39,248 nt of DNA from Chlamydiota bacterium (GTDB lineage Bacteria > Actinomycetota > Thermoleophilia > Solirubrobacterales > Solirubrobacteraceae): contig CAJCHW010000117.1 in the NCBI GenBank assembly GCA_903970125.1, positions 1 to 39,248 on the forward strand. Direction: 5' to 3'. Of the stretch, positions 18,011 to 27,235 are shown in pieces (within the stretch, counting starts at the first letter, position 1; each line of letters opens with the position of its first letter). The notes under the pieces are model-generated. The model was not told where the DNA came from, ran no database searches, and saw nothing but the letters and a program-made list of their open reading frames with translations. The position numbers and the translations under genes are program-made.

Positions 18011-18096
18011 TAGCGAGATCGAACAGATGTCCGTGCGGACCGCGCCCTACCGCCCCGAGCGGCGCGGGATTCGCGCCCGAGCGGCGCGAAGCCCCC

Positions 18097-19149
18097 CTAC
18101 AGCGCGGCGGCCGCGACCCGCCTGCGGGCCTCGGCGAAGCTCACCAGCTGTCTGCGGTCCTCGTCCCACAGCTTCAGGTTGACGGCGCGCAGGCCGTCCC
18201 AGAGCGAGAGCGTGGGCACCTGGTGGAAGACCGGGTTCTCGTCGTGCGCGCGCTGGAGGTTGTAGTTGGGGATGCGGGCGCTGAGATGGTGAATGTGGTG
18301 CAAGCCGATGTTGCCGGAGAAGAACTGAAGCACCTTGGGCAGCTTCATGTAGGAGCTGCCCCTGAGCGCGGAGTCCACGTAGGTCCAGCTGTCGCCCGCC
18401 TCCCAGTAGGCGTCCTCGAACTGATGCTGGACGTAGAAGAGCCAGATGCCCCCCGCGCCGGCAAACAGCACAAGCGGCGCCTGTATCAGCAGGAAGCTCT
18501 GCCATCCCACAAACCAACACAACAGCGCCACCGCCACCGCCAGCGCGACGTTGGTTACGATCACGCTCTGGCGCATCCGCGGGCGGGCCGAGCGGGCCAC
18601 GATGCGTGGACCGATCACCAGCGAGAAGAACGGCCCGACCCCGAACATGATCAGGGGATTGCGAAAGAGGTGATAACCGATCCGGGCGCGCTTGCCCAGC
18701 GCGAGGTACTCGCCAATCGTGAGGGTACGCACGTCGCCACCGCCACGCCGATCGAGGTCCCCGGAGGTGGCATGGTGGATCGCGTGGTCATGGCGCCAGC
18801 GCACGAAGGGCGAGTACACGAGCAGGCCCAACGCCACTCCAACCCAGCGGTTGGCGCGCTTTGACACGAACAGCGAGCCGTGCGTGCAGTCGTGGTAGAT
18901 GACAAAGGTGCGCATCAGAAAGCCGCTGGCAGGGATGGCGATCGCGAGTACAACCAGATAGGAGACGTTGAGCGCGAAGTACATGGCAACGACGAGCCCA
19001 AGGTAAGGGACCACCGACGTGGCCAGATCCAAGGCGCTGCGACCAAGCCGCGGCTGGGCGTAGGGGGCAAGCAACGCCCGCCACGGCGCATTGCCGCGAT
19101 CGGACACGTCCCCGCTCGCGACTGGGGTCAATGGCGCAAATGTGTTCAT
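18097..19149 (-). CDS. Membrane fatty-acid desaturase (acyl-lipid, three-histidine-box type)
   Basis: It introduces a double bond into membrane acyl chains with a di-iron centre in the cytoplasmic membrane. The 350-aa protein has all three histidine boxes: HDCTH (86-90), HDHAIHH (120-126) and HHIHH (near 283-287), with paired membrane helices before the first box and between the second and third. Box spacing resembles DesA/delta-12 (omega-6) type acyl-lipid desaturases, but regiospecificity cannot be read from sequence. ATG 19149 has a strong Shine-Dalgarno, AAGGAG, five bases upstream. It lies 83 bases after the ABC-F gene on the same strand; no functional link between them is obvious. A role in membrane fluidity is inferred. 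Confidence 0.93.
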   Translation of the reverse strand: MNTFAPLTPVASGDVSDRGNAPWRALLAPYAQPRLGRSALDLATSVVPYLGLVVAMYFALNVSYLVVLAIAIPASGFLMRTFVIYHDCTHGSLFVSKRANRWVGVALGLLVYSPFVRWRHDHAIHHATSGDLDRRGGGDVRTLTIGEYLALGKRARIGYHLFRNPLIMFGVGPFFSLVIGPRIVARSARPRMRQSVIVTNVALAVAVALLCWFVGWQSFLLIQAPLVLFAGAGGIWLFYVQHQFEDAYWEAGDSWTYVDSALRGSSYMKLPKVLQFFSGNIGLHHIHHLSARIPNYNLQRAHDENPVFHQVPTLSLWDGLRAVNLKLWDEDRRQLVSFAEARRRVAAAAL

Positions 19150-19232
19150 GTCGCTCCTTTTCCCCCCGGTGCAGGACCCAATACAGCGCCGGTTGCGCCT
19201 AGCGTCCGTCGCTACACAGCATACCGGCCGCC

Positions 19233-21056
19233 CTACGGACTGGCGTCGCCTGCCTCAAGTGCTTCGGAGAGCTCCAGCCACGATGACTCAAGCTCGGCAC
19301 GCTGCGATGAGAGTCCGTCAAGCTCATCCTGCAGAGCCACCAGCTTCCCATGATCGGTCGCGTTGGCTTCCATCATCTCGGCGACCGTCCGCTCGCGCTC
19401 GTGCAGCTTTTCGATCGACCGCTCCGCCGAGGCCAATTCGCGTTGCAAGCGCTGCGTGAGCTTGCGCGCCTGACGTATGCGCGCACCCGATGGCAGGTCC
19501 TGCTGGTCCGATGACCGCGTCTGGCCCCCACCGTCGGTGCTGTCGCGCTGTTCGATGTACTGCTCGATGCCTCCCGGAAGGTGCACGATGGCGCCTCCTG
19601 GATCCAGCGCAAAGACGTTGTCGCACACGCGCTCGACGAAATAGCGGTCGTGGCTGACAACAACGAGCGTGCCCGGCCAGGCGTCCAAGAGATCCTCCAG
19701 CGCCGTGAGCGTGTCGATGTCGAGGTCGTTGGTGGGCTCGTCCAGGAGCAGCACGTTGGGTTCGGCCATCAGCAGGCGCATCAGCGACAAGCGCCTGCGC
19801 TCGCCACCGGAGAGCGTGTCCACAAACGCATGAGCCTTGCCGCCACGAAAGCCAAAGCGCTCGCACAGCATCGCTGCGGTGATCTCATGGCCGTCACTGA
19901 GGACAGCATGCACGCGCACCTGCTCGAGTGCCGCGAGCACCCGCACGTCCGGTGGGAGCTCGACGGTGTCCTGGGAGAGGTGGGCAAGGCGCACCGTGGC
20001 CCCGCGTTCGATCCGGCCCGACGTGGGCTCAAGCTCGCCTGCGAGCAGCTTGACCAAGGAGGTCTTGCCCGAGCCGTTGACGCCCACGATCGCCACGCGA
20101 TCGCCGGGCCCGATGCGCCAGGTGAGATCGCGCAACAGCTGCTTGGACCCGAGTGTGAGCGAGACGTCGATTGCGTTCAGCACCTTGTCGCCCAGCCGTG
20201 ACGTGGCAAAGCGCAGCAACTCGGCCCGGTCACGCACATCGGGCACGTTGGCGATCAGGGCGTTCGCGGCCTCGACGCGGAACTTCGGCTTGGTCGTCCG
20301 CGCCGGCGGTCCCCGCCGCAGCCACACGAGCTCCTTGCGCAAGAGCTGCTGGCGTCGATCCTCACGTGCCGCCGCCTGGCGGTCGCGCTCGGCGCGCGCG
20401 AGCACGTAGGCGGCATAGCCGCCGTCGTACTCATGAATGGCACCGTCAGCGACCTCCCACGTCGATGTGCACACCGCATCCAAAAACCAGCGGTCGTGTG
20501 TGACCACGAGCATCGCGCCGCGACGGGACGCCAGATGGCGCGCCAGCCAGTTGACCCCTTCCACGTCGAGGTGGTTCGTGGGCTCGTCGAGCAGCAACAG
20601 CTCCGGTGGATCGAGCAGCATCCGCGCCAGCGCGATGCGGCGGCGCTCGCCGCCGGACAGGCCCGCGATCGGCGTGTCCATGCCGCTCGAGAACAGGGTC
20701 GCCTGGACGCCGCCCGCAAGCCCCTCCAGCACACGCCGAAAGGCACCGTCACCGGCCCACTCGTGGTCGGCTCGAGTGCCCACAAGTGTCTCGCGCACCG
20801 TCTGGCGCTCGTCGAGATCGTCTGCTTGTGCCAGCAGCCCAACGTCCACGTTGCCCGCCTTCGTCAGCATGCCCGCGTCCGCGGTCTCGGTCCCTGCGAT
20901 CAGGCGCAGCAGCGTGGACTTGCCGTCGCCGTTGCGGCCGACCACGCCAATGCGCTGGCCGGCGGACACGCCGAGCGTCACGTTGTGCAGGACCACGCGA
21001 CCGGCGTAGCCCTTCTCCACGGCCTTCAGGTTCAGCAGGTTGCGCGCGCTGGGCAT
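19233..21056 (-). CDS. ABC-F ATPase, Uup-like
   Basis: ABC-F proteins are soluble tandem ATPases that act on ribosomes, not transporters. The 607-aa protein has two ABC domains: Walker A GRNGDGKST (40-48) and GVNGSGKTS (about 324-332), signature LSGGERRR in both, Walker B with DEPTNHLD and DEPTNDLD. Between them is the charged ABC-F linker (about 215-265). The C-terminus (about 525-600) is a predicted coiled coil like that of Uup, a DNA/ribosome-associated member. That coiled coil favours Uup over EttA. Start ATG 21056 begins MPSARNLLNL. It is divergent from the helicase gene, with 148 bases between starts. Confidence 0.93.
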   Translation of the reverse strand: MPSARNLLNLKAVEKGYAGRVVLHNVTLGVSAGQRIGVVGRNGDGKSTLLRLIAGTETADAGMLTKAGNVDVGLLAQADDLDERQTVRETLVGTRADHEWAGDGAFRRVLEGLAGGVQATLFSSGMDTPIAGLSGGERRRIALARMLLDPPELLLLDEPTNHLDVEGVNWLARHLASRRGAMLVVTHDRWFLDAVCTSTWEVADGAIHEYDGGYAAYVLARAERDRQAAAREDRRQQLLRKELVWLRRGPPARTTKPKFRVEAANALIANVPDVRDRAELLRFATSRLGDKVLNAIDVSLTLGSKQLLRDLTWRIGPGDRVAIVGVNGSGKTSLVKLLAGELEPTSGRIERGATVRLAHLSQDTVELPPDVRVLAALEQVRVHAVLSDGHEITAAMLCERFGFRGGKAHAFVDTLSGGERRRLSLMRLLMAEPNVLLLDEPTNDLDIDTLTALEDLLDAWPGTLVVVSHDRYFVERVCDNVFALDPGGAIVHLPGGIEQYIEQRDSTDGGGQTRSSDQQDLPSGARIRQARKLTQRLQRELASAERSIEKLHERERTVAEMMEANATDHGKLVALQDELDGLSSQRAELESSWLELSEALEAGDASP

Positions 21057-21204
21057 CGGTGGTCCATCCTGGCGGATCGCGGCACGCCTGATCGCCCCGC
21101 CCGCGGCGCCCCCGCCCGGGCACCCCGCCGCACGCGCCCCAGCCGCAGCTGCACCAGGCCCGGATGGCCCAGCGCGTGGCTATCCGTCCGTGCCGTGTTG
21201 CAGC

Positions 21205-22800
21205 ATGCCGGGCCCTTTGGCACGTCGCACACCGACAACGCTACGCGCGTGGCAACGCCGCGCGCTTGACCGTCTCAGCGACTGGCGCGAGGGGCCATTT
21301 CTGATCTCAGCTGCGCCCGGCGCGGGCAAGACACGCCCCGCACTGGAGCTTGCCCGCGAGCTGCTGGGCCGCAAGTCGGTCAAGCGGGTCGTGGTTCTGT
21401 GTCCCACCACGCCCCTCACCCGCCAGTGGGCGACCGCTGCCGCCGAGCTTGGTGTGCAACTACAGCCGGACGCCAATGGCCCCACCCCACCGCGCGACTT
21501 CCACGGCGTCGCGGTCACCTACGCCCGCGTCGCGACCGATCCCGCGGCGTGGGCCGCCAAGGTGGCTGCCGACACGCTTGTGGTCGTCGATGAGGCACAC
21601 CACCTCGGAGAGAATCTGGCCTGGGGCATGAGCTTTCAAAGGGCGTTTGCGGCTGCGCCGCGTTGGCTGCTGCTGTCCGGCACCCCGTTTCGCTCCGACG
21701 CCACCCCGATTCCAGGCGTCCGCTACGACAGCGACGGCGTGGTCGTGCCGGACGTCTCATACACCTACGCCGAGGCCGTCGCCGACGGCATCTGTCGCCC
21801 AGTGGCATTCGTGACCTTCGACGGAACGCTCTCGTGGCGCAGCGGCGGCGACGTGATCGAGTCCTCCTTTGAGACCGTGCTGACGGCGCGCGAGGCGAGC
21901 CGCCGCTACCGCACCGCGATCTCGACCGAGCTGCCCGAGGGGTTGCCACGGATCCTGCGCGAGGCCAACGCCAAGCTCGGGGCACTGCGCGCGGGTGGCC
22001 ATCGCGACGCCGGTGGCCTCGCTGTCGCGGCCGACTCAAGCCACGCCCGTCAAATCGCCAAGCTGCTTGGCGAGGTCACGGGGCGAGCACCTTTGGTGGT
22101 CCTGCACACCGAGGCCAACGCAGCGCGCAAGCTGCAGGACTTCGGCGGCTCGCGTGAGCCCTGGATCGTGGCCGTGAACATGGTCTCCGAGGGGGTTGAC
22201 ATACCCAGACTGCGAGTGGGGGTCTACGCCAGCGCCGCCAAGACCCCTTTGATCTTTCGCCAGATCGTCGGCCGCTTTGTGCGCACTACTCCAGGCACGC
22301 AGCCAGAGCCCAGCTGGGTCTATCTCCCGGCCGAGCAGACTCTGCGCACACATGCCTCGGAGGTCGAATCCGAGCTGCGCCACGCACTGCGCCGCGACGA
22401 GCCGGCGGACGCTTTTGAGGACCCATTCCAGCGGCGTGCCTCAGAGCCCTCGCCGAGCGCCGAGTTCATCCCGTTGAGCGCCGAGTTCGCCGCGCAGATG
22501 ACGCTCTTTGGCCCGCCCCCGCGGCCGGCCCCACCCAAGCCGAGCAAGCCCGCACCCGCTGCGGAGCCGGCGCCGAAAGCGGCCTTCCAGCGTCGCGCGG
22601 ATTTGCGCGCGAAGCGAAGCCGCCTGGTGACAGAGCTGCACCGCCGCGACGGGCGCAGCCACCGCGAGATCAACGCCTGGGTCAACCGCGCCGTGGGTCT
22701 TGAGCACGTCGAGGCCGCGAGCATCCAGCAGCTGCAGCGGTCGATCGAGACGCTCATGGACGAGCTCACGCGCTCAGGCCGCCGCGCCAAAGCGCTGTGA
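21205..22800 (+). CDS. DEAH-type superfamily 2 helicase
   Basis: This is an ATP-dependent nucleic-acid helicase or translocase of 531 residues. Seen in order: a QxQ-like LRAWQRRAL, Walker A SAAPGAGKT (35-43), DEAH in VVVDEAHH (about 126-133), motif III-like SGTPFRSD, then a second RecA domain with SEGVDIPRL and the arginine-finger motif QIVGRFVRT. The C-terminal 100 residues are charged and helical (HREINAWVN). No nuclease or methylase domain is attached, and no restriction partner is nearby. ATG 21205 is chosen because the longer open frame back to 21040 overlaps the ABC-F gene and encodes low-complexity Ala/Pro sequence. No clear Shine-Dalgarno. DNA repair is a reasonable guess, no more. 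Confidence 0.88.
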   Translation: MPGPLARRTPTTLRAWQRRALDRLSDWREGPFLISAAPGAGKTRPALELARELLGRKSVKRVVVLCPTTPLTRQWATAAAELGVQLQPDANGPTPPRDFHGVAVTYARVATDPAAWAAKVAADTLVVVDEAHHLGENLAWGMSFQRAFAAAPRWLLLSGTPFRSDATPIPGVRYDSDGVVVPDVSYTYAEAVADGICRPVAFVTFDGTLSWRSGGDVIESSFETVLTAREASRRYRTAISTELPEGLPRILREANAKLGALRAGGHRDAGGLAVAADSSHARQIAKLLGEVTGRAPLVVLHTEANAARKLQDFGGSREPWIVAVNMVSEGVDIPRLRVGVYASAAKTPLIFRQIVGRFVRTTPGTQPEPSWVYLPAEQTLRTHASEVESELRHALRRDEPADAFEDPFQRRASEPSPSAEFIPLSAEFAAQMTLFGPPPRPAPPKPSKPAPAAEPAPKAAFQRRADLRAKRSRLVTELHRRDGRSHREINAWVNRAVGLEHVEAASIQQLQRSIETLMDELTRSGRRAKAL

Positions 22801-22859
22801 CGCGCGCGGGCACGGCGAGCGCGCCAAGGCGCCTTGACGTGCGAGGGGATCTTGAGCGA

Positions 22860-24113
22860 CTACTCGGTGCCCACGGCTAGCAGCCGCCCCGTTTGGCGCG
22901 GCGCGAGGTGACGCATCGCGACCAGCCCCAACACCGCGACGAAGAGGCAAGTCACGCTGCCGATGCCCAGGCCCGCACGCGCGCCCGCTGCGGCCATCAG
23001 CCAGCCCACAATCGGGCCGCCGATCGGTGTCGAGCCCTGAAAGGCGACAAACCACAGCGACATCACGCGTCCACGCATGTTCGGCGCGGCACCCAGCTGC
23101 AAGGTCGAGTTGCCCGTGGCCATGAACGAGATGCTCGCCCCGCCGGCCAGCGCGAGCGCCACCAGCTCAAGCGGCAGGTCCGGAGCCAGGCTGGCAAATC
23201 CAAGCACCACCCCGAACGCCGCCGCTGCCGCCACCAGCGGCCGCAGGCCAGTCTTGCCCTTTGTGGCCACGACGAGGCCGCCGATGACCGCGCCGACGCC
23301 CATGGCGGCGGTCATCACGCCGTAGCCCGTCGGGCCCACATGTAGGCCCTGACGCGCCATCACGGGCAATGTGATCTGGAACTCGTACGCCAGACACCCT
23401 GCCAGCGCCATCATCAGCAGCGGCACTCCCAGCTCCGGGGTGTTGCGCACGTAACGCAGCCCCTCGCGCAGCTGCCCTGGCTTGTGGCCACTGGGCGCAC
23501 TCCGCGCGATCGCAGCGCGATCGAGCGTCACCAGCGACACCACCACCGCAACAAAGCTCGCCGCGTTTGCAAGAAAGCAGACGCCCTCGCCGACGGTGGC
23601 GATCAAAACGCCCGCTGCCGCAGGGCCGATGACACGCGCGACGTTCACCAAGACCGAATTGAGGCTGACCGCGTTGCGCAGGCTCTCCGGCCCGACAAGC
23701 TCGAGCATGAACGCCTGGCGCGCAGGATTCTCGAAGGCGTTGTTGACCCCGAGCAGCGCAGCCAGCACAGCGATCTCCCACAGCCGCACCGCGCCCGTGA
23801 CCGTGAGCACGCCCAAAACGAGCGCCTGCAGGCCCATTGCGGTCTGCAGGATCACCATCAGCCGCCGCTTGTCGATGCGGTCTGCGACAACGCCTCCATA
23901 GGGGCCCAGCAGCAGCACTGGCAGCGTCTGCACCGCAACGACTAGGCCGAGTGCAGTGGCCGAATGGGTGATCGTCAACACCAGCCAGGACTGCGCCGCC
24001 ATCTGCATCCACGTGCCAATCAGCGACACCGACTGGCCTGCGATGTAGCGGCGGTAGTTGGGCACCGCGAGCGCGGCAAACGTGACGCGGCCGACACCCG
24101 CCCAACGCGTCAC
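22860..24113 (-). CDS. MFS transporter, DHA3/EntS-like
   Basis: Twelve-helix major facilitator of 417 residues, probably an exporter driven by proton motive force. The N-terminus (FAALAVPNYRRYIAGQSVSLIGTW) and the motif-A loop (ADRIDKRRLM) are typical of the family that includes the enterobactin exporter EntS and macrolide pumps. The substrate is not predictable. The start is GTG 24113. The next MFS gene on the same strand ends 48 bases upstream, so the two may share a transcript. It converges with the helicase gene; the 59-base gap holds the short palindrome CAAGGCGCCTTG. Confidence 0.9.
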   Translation of the reverse strand: MTRWAGVGRVTFAALAVPNYRRYIAGQSVSLIGTWMQMAAQSWLVLTITHSATALGLVVAVQTLPVLLLGPYGGVVADRIDKRRLMVILQTAMGLQALVLGVLTVTGAVRLWEIAVLAALLGVNNAFENPARQAFMLELVGPESLRNAVSLNSVLVNVARVIGPAAAGVLIATVGEGVCFLANAASFVAVVVSLVTLDRAAIARSAPSGHKPGQLREGLRYVRNTPELGVPLLMMALAGCLAYEFQITLPVMARQGLHVGPTGYGVMTAAMGVGAVIGGLVVATKGKTGLRPLVAAAAAFGVVLGFASLAPDLPLELVALALAGGASISFMATGNSTLQLGAAPNMRGRVMSLWFVAFQGSTPIGGPIVGWLMAAAGARAGLGIGSVTCLFVAVLGLVAMRHLAPRQTGRLLAVGTE

Positions 24114-24161
24114 TCATGACCTCCCAACCGCATGTCAGCGAGCGAGCCGCTCACCGGTGCG

Positions 24162-25667
24162 CTAGTGAGCCTCGGCGGGCACGGCGGCGGTTACTGGTGC
24201 CGCTGATGCCACGGGTCCCGCGGGTGCCACAGGCGTCACAGGCGCCGCAGGAGGTCCGGTCAGCCCCGCGGGCAGCACTGTGAGCGCCACGACTAAGCCG
24301 ATCACAAACACCCCCGCGGCCCACCAGAACGCCGTCGTGTAGCCGTGAATCGCCGCTGCGTTGGCCACGCCCGCGCTCTTGGCGTGAGCCACTGCGTAGC
24401 TCGACACAGCACTCGCGAAGATCGTGCTCAGCAGGGCCGTGCCAACCGAGCCACCGACCTGCTGCGCAGTGTTGACTGTCGCCGAGGCCACCCCGGCGTC
24501 GTGCTCGCTGACGCCCAGCGTTGCGGTGCTGAACGCGGGCGCAAACACGCACCCCATTCCCAGCCCGATCAAAATCAGTCCCGGCAGCACATCGGCGGCG
24601 TAGCTGCCGCCGGGCGACAGGCGCGTGAAGCTGACTAAAGCGATCACGCCCAACGCCATACCACCCGACACCAAGCGCCTGGCCCCGATCCGGTGCAGCA
24701 GCTGCGTCTGCACCGTCGTCGAAGTGATCACGATCGCGATCGTCATTGGCATGAACGCCAAGCCCGTTGTCAGGGGCGACAGGTGCAGACTCTGCTGCAG
24801 GTAGTACGTCAGAAACAGAAACACCCCGAAGACGCCGGAACCCGCGAGCCCGATTGACGCAAATGCGCCACCGCGGGCGCGGTCCCTGACGATGCGCAGC
24901 GGCAGCAGCGGGTGCGCGGCGCGCGACTCGATCCACACGAACGCGCTCAGGAGCACTGCGCTGGCCGCGAGCGCCACGATCGTGATTGGGTCCGACCATG
25001 AGCTGGTCTCGGCGCTGGAGAAGCCGTAAACGATCGCGAACAGGCCCCCCGATCCCGCGATCACGCCGGGGATGTCGATGCGTGGCCGTTCCGGCTGACC
25101 CGCGTTTCTGAGCGTGCGCACTGCCATGATCGCGGTGGGCACGGCGATCACGGCGTTGACGTAAAGACACCAGCGCCAGGAGAGCGCTTGCGTAAGCACC
25201 CCACCGAGGAGAAGCCCAACCGACGCACCGCCGCCCGCGATCGCACCGAAGATGCCGAATGCCTTGGCCCGGTCCGGCGAGTCGGCGAACGTCACGGTCA
25301 AGAGCGACAGCGCCGATGGTGCCAACAGCGCGCCGAAGACACCCTGCAGCGCGCGAGCCCCGACGAGCATCCCGAATGACTGTGCCAGGCCTCCAATCGC
25401 CGAGGCCGCCGAGAAGCCGATCAGGCCCGCGATGAATGTCCACTTGCGGCCAAAGAGATCGCCGAGCTTGCCGCCCAGCAGCAACAGGCCGCCGAACGCG
25501 AGTGCATACGCTGTGATCACCCACTGCCGGTTGTCGGCGGAGAAGTGCAGCGCGCGCTGTGCCGATGGCAGCGCGATGTTGACAATCGTCGCGTCGAGTA
25601 CCACCATCAACTGCGCGACACCCAGCAGGGCCAGGACAGCCCAGCGGTTCGGCTCCGGTCGCGACAT
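24162..25667 (-). CDS. MFS multidrug exporter, DHA2 (EmrB/QacA) family
   Basis: Fourteen-helix proton-coupled drug exporter of 501 residues. Visible family marks: LDATIVNIALPSAQ in the first helix, GGKLGDLFGRKW (motif A), and a motif C-like glycine-rich helix (AIAGGGASVGLLLGG). The C-terminus is a Pro/Ala/Val-rich tail. ATG 25667 has TTGAGG upstream; a longer frame to 25835 crosses into the divergent aminotransferase gene and is rejected. The 137-base divergent gap contains an 11-bp tandem repeat that might be an operator. No adjacent TetR- or MarR-type regulator gene is present. Confidence 0.92.
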   Translation of the reverse strand: MSRPEPNRWAVLALLGVAQLMVVLDATIVNIALPSAQRALHFSADNRQWVITAYALAFGGLLLLGGKLGDLFGRKWTFIAGLIGFSAASAIGGLAQSFGMLVGARALQGVFGALLAPSALSLLTVTFADSPDRAKAFGIFGAIAGGGASVGLLLGGVLTQALSWRWCLYVNAVIAVPTAIMAVRTLRNAGQPERPRIDIPGVIAGSGGLFAIVYGFSSAETSSWSDPITIVALAASAVLLSAFVWIESRAAHPLLPLRIVRDRARGGAFASIGLAGSGVFGVFLFLTYYLQQSLHLSPLTTGLAFMPMTIAIVITSTTVQTQLLHRIGARRLVSGGMALGVIALVSFTRLSPGGSYAADVLPGLILIGLGMGCVFAPAFSTATLGVSEHDAGVASATVNTAQQVGGSVGTALLSTIFASAVSSYAVAHAKSAGVANAAAIHGYTTAFWWAAGVFVIGLVVALTVLPAGLTGPPAAPVTPVAPAGPVASAAPVTAAVPAEAH

Positions 25668-25757
25668 TGCCTCAACTGTAGAACCTGCCTGGCACCCGTC
25701 GCCGGCGCCCGCCGTGCTGCGCGTGCGTTTGCCGTCAACTACGCTCGCAGACCGAAC

Positions 25758-25783
25758 GCAGGCCAACTGCAGGCCAACTGCAG
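25758..25783. repeat. 11-bp tandem repeat in the divergent MFS/aminotransferase gap
   Basis: GCAGGCCAACT occurs at 25758-25768 and 25769-25779, followed by GCAG. It ends 22 bases before the aminotransferase ATG. It could be an operator; this is not proven. Confidence 0.5.
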
Positions 25784-25804
25784 GGCCGAGGCGTTTGTGA
25801 CGCC

Positions 25805-27235
25805 ATGACAGAGGACCTCCACGCCACTCCACCACGCGACTCCCTCGGCGTCGTCGCCGACGCGATCGCGCGCTCCGACGAGACGCTCGATCTGGCCTCG
25901 CGTTACCTCGACCAGTGTCTCGTCGACGTGCTCGGCATCTTGGGCTTCGACAAGAAGTACGTCAAAGCCCAGGGGTCCTATCTCTACGACAGCGCTGGGC
26001 GCGCGTATCTGGACTTCCACACCGGCGAGGGCTTCGCCAGTCTCGGTCACAACCATCCCGACGTCCGCGACGTGCTCACAGCGGCACTCGCAGCCGACCT
26101 GCCGGATGGCGTGCAGATCCACTACTCGCCCCTGGCAGGCATGCTCGCGGAGGCACTCACAGCCCGCCTGCCCTCAGGGCTGGACTCCGTCTTTTTCGCG
26201 AGTGCCGGGGCCGAGGCCGTGGACTCCGCGATGAAGTTCGCGCGCGCTGCCACCGGTCGCCCGCGGTTTGTCTCCTGCGAGAGCAGCTTTCACGGGGTCA
26301 CGCTTGGGCCGCTCTCACTCGTCGGTGACGAGTTCTTCAAGGAGGGGTTCGGCCCATTGCTGCCGGGGTGCGCGCGGGTGCCCTTCGGGGACCTCGCACG
26401 CTTGGAGGACGAGCTGCGCGCCAACGACGTCGCCGCTTTCATTGTCGAGCCGATCCAGGGCCGCATGGTCACGCTCCCACCGGAGGGTTACTTGCAGGCG
26501 GCGCAGGAGCTCTGCCGGCGCTACGGGACACTGTTCGTGGTCGACGAGATCCAAACCGGCCTGGGTCGCACGGGCACGTGGTTCGCGCTGGAGCACTGGG
26601 GCCTTGAGCCGGATTTCGTGCTCGTGGGCAAGACGCTGAGCGGCGGCTACATGCCCGTCGCCGCCATGGTCACCCGCCGCGAGATCTTTCAGCAAGCGGT
26701 GGGTACGCTTGAGCGCAGCTACGTGCACCAGTCAACCTACGGCCGCAACCGCCTGTCCATGGCCGCCGGGCTTGCCACCCTGCGCATCATCGAGCGCGAT
26801 CGCCTGCTCGAGAATGTGGCGCGCGTGAACACCGTGCTCATGGACGGGCTCACCGAGCTCTCCGGGCGCTACGAGATGATCGCCGAGATCCGCTCATGCG
26901 GGCTGATGATCGGGATCGAGCTTGGTGCCCCGAGCACGCGCATGGCCCGCCTGAACTGGCGGCTGATCCACATGGCCAGCGAGGGCCTGTTTCCCCAGCT
27001 GATCGTGATCCCTTTGCACCGCGACCACGGCGTGATCACGATGGCAGCGGGCAAGAACGACGTGATCAAGCTGCTGCCGCCACTCACCCTGTCTGAGGAC
27101 GAGGCGCGCAGCTTCCTGGCGGCGCTCGATGCCGTGCTCGCGGAGTGCAATCGCAGTTCCAGCCAGAACTTGGCGGTTGTGCGCGATATCGCCACCACAA
27201 CGCTGCGTCGCCGCGCACGTGCCGCGCTGTCGTGA
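25805..27235 (+). CDS. Class III pyridoxal-phosphate aminotransferase
   Basis: Transfers an amino group to or from an omega-amino or similar substrate, with PLP as cofactor. The 476-aa protein shows the fold-type I class III marks: FHTGEGFASLGHNHP near the start, SAGAEAVDSAMKFAR, VEPIQG, VVDEIQTGLGRTG (the Asp that holds the pyridine ring) and the Schiff-base lysine in VGKTLSGG (K276). The N-terminus is about 40 residues longer than in small class III enzymes. The stop overlaps the GTG start of the SDR gene (GTGA), so the two are made together. Substrate unknown; ornithine, GABA or acyl-linked amines are all possible. Confidence 0.92.
   Translation: MTEDLHATPPRDSLGVVADAIARSDETLDLASRYLDQCLVDVLGILGFDKKYVKAQGSYLYDSAGRAYLDFHTGEGFASLGHNHPDVRDVLTAALAADLPDGVQIHYSPLAGMLAEALTARLPSGLDSVFFASAGAEAVDSAMKFARAATGRPRFVSCESSFHGVTLGPLSLVGDEFFKEGFGPLLPGCARVPFGDLARLEDELRANDVAAFIVEPIQGRMVTLPPEGYLQAAQELCRRYGTLFVVDEIQTGLGRTGTWFALEHWGLEPDFVLVGKTLSGGYMPVAAMVTRREIFQQAVGTLERSYVHQSTYGRNRLSMAAGLATLRIIERDRLLENVARVNTVLMDGLTELSGRYEMIAEIRSCGLMIGIELGAPSTRMARLNWRLIHMASEGLFPQLIVIPLHRDHGVITMAAGKNDVIKLLPPLTLSEDEARSFLAALDAVLAECNRSSSQNLAVVRDIATTTLRRRARAALS

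Noticed and set aside
18056-18087. GAGCGGCGCG pair as an attachment site
   Set aside because: Short GC-rich direct repeat; no integrase nearby.
24151-25524. 457-codon minus-strand open frame in another frame of the DHA2 exporter
   Set aside because: Arg/Ala-rich shadow; the exporter frame has 14 helices and family motifs.
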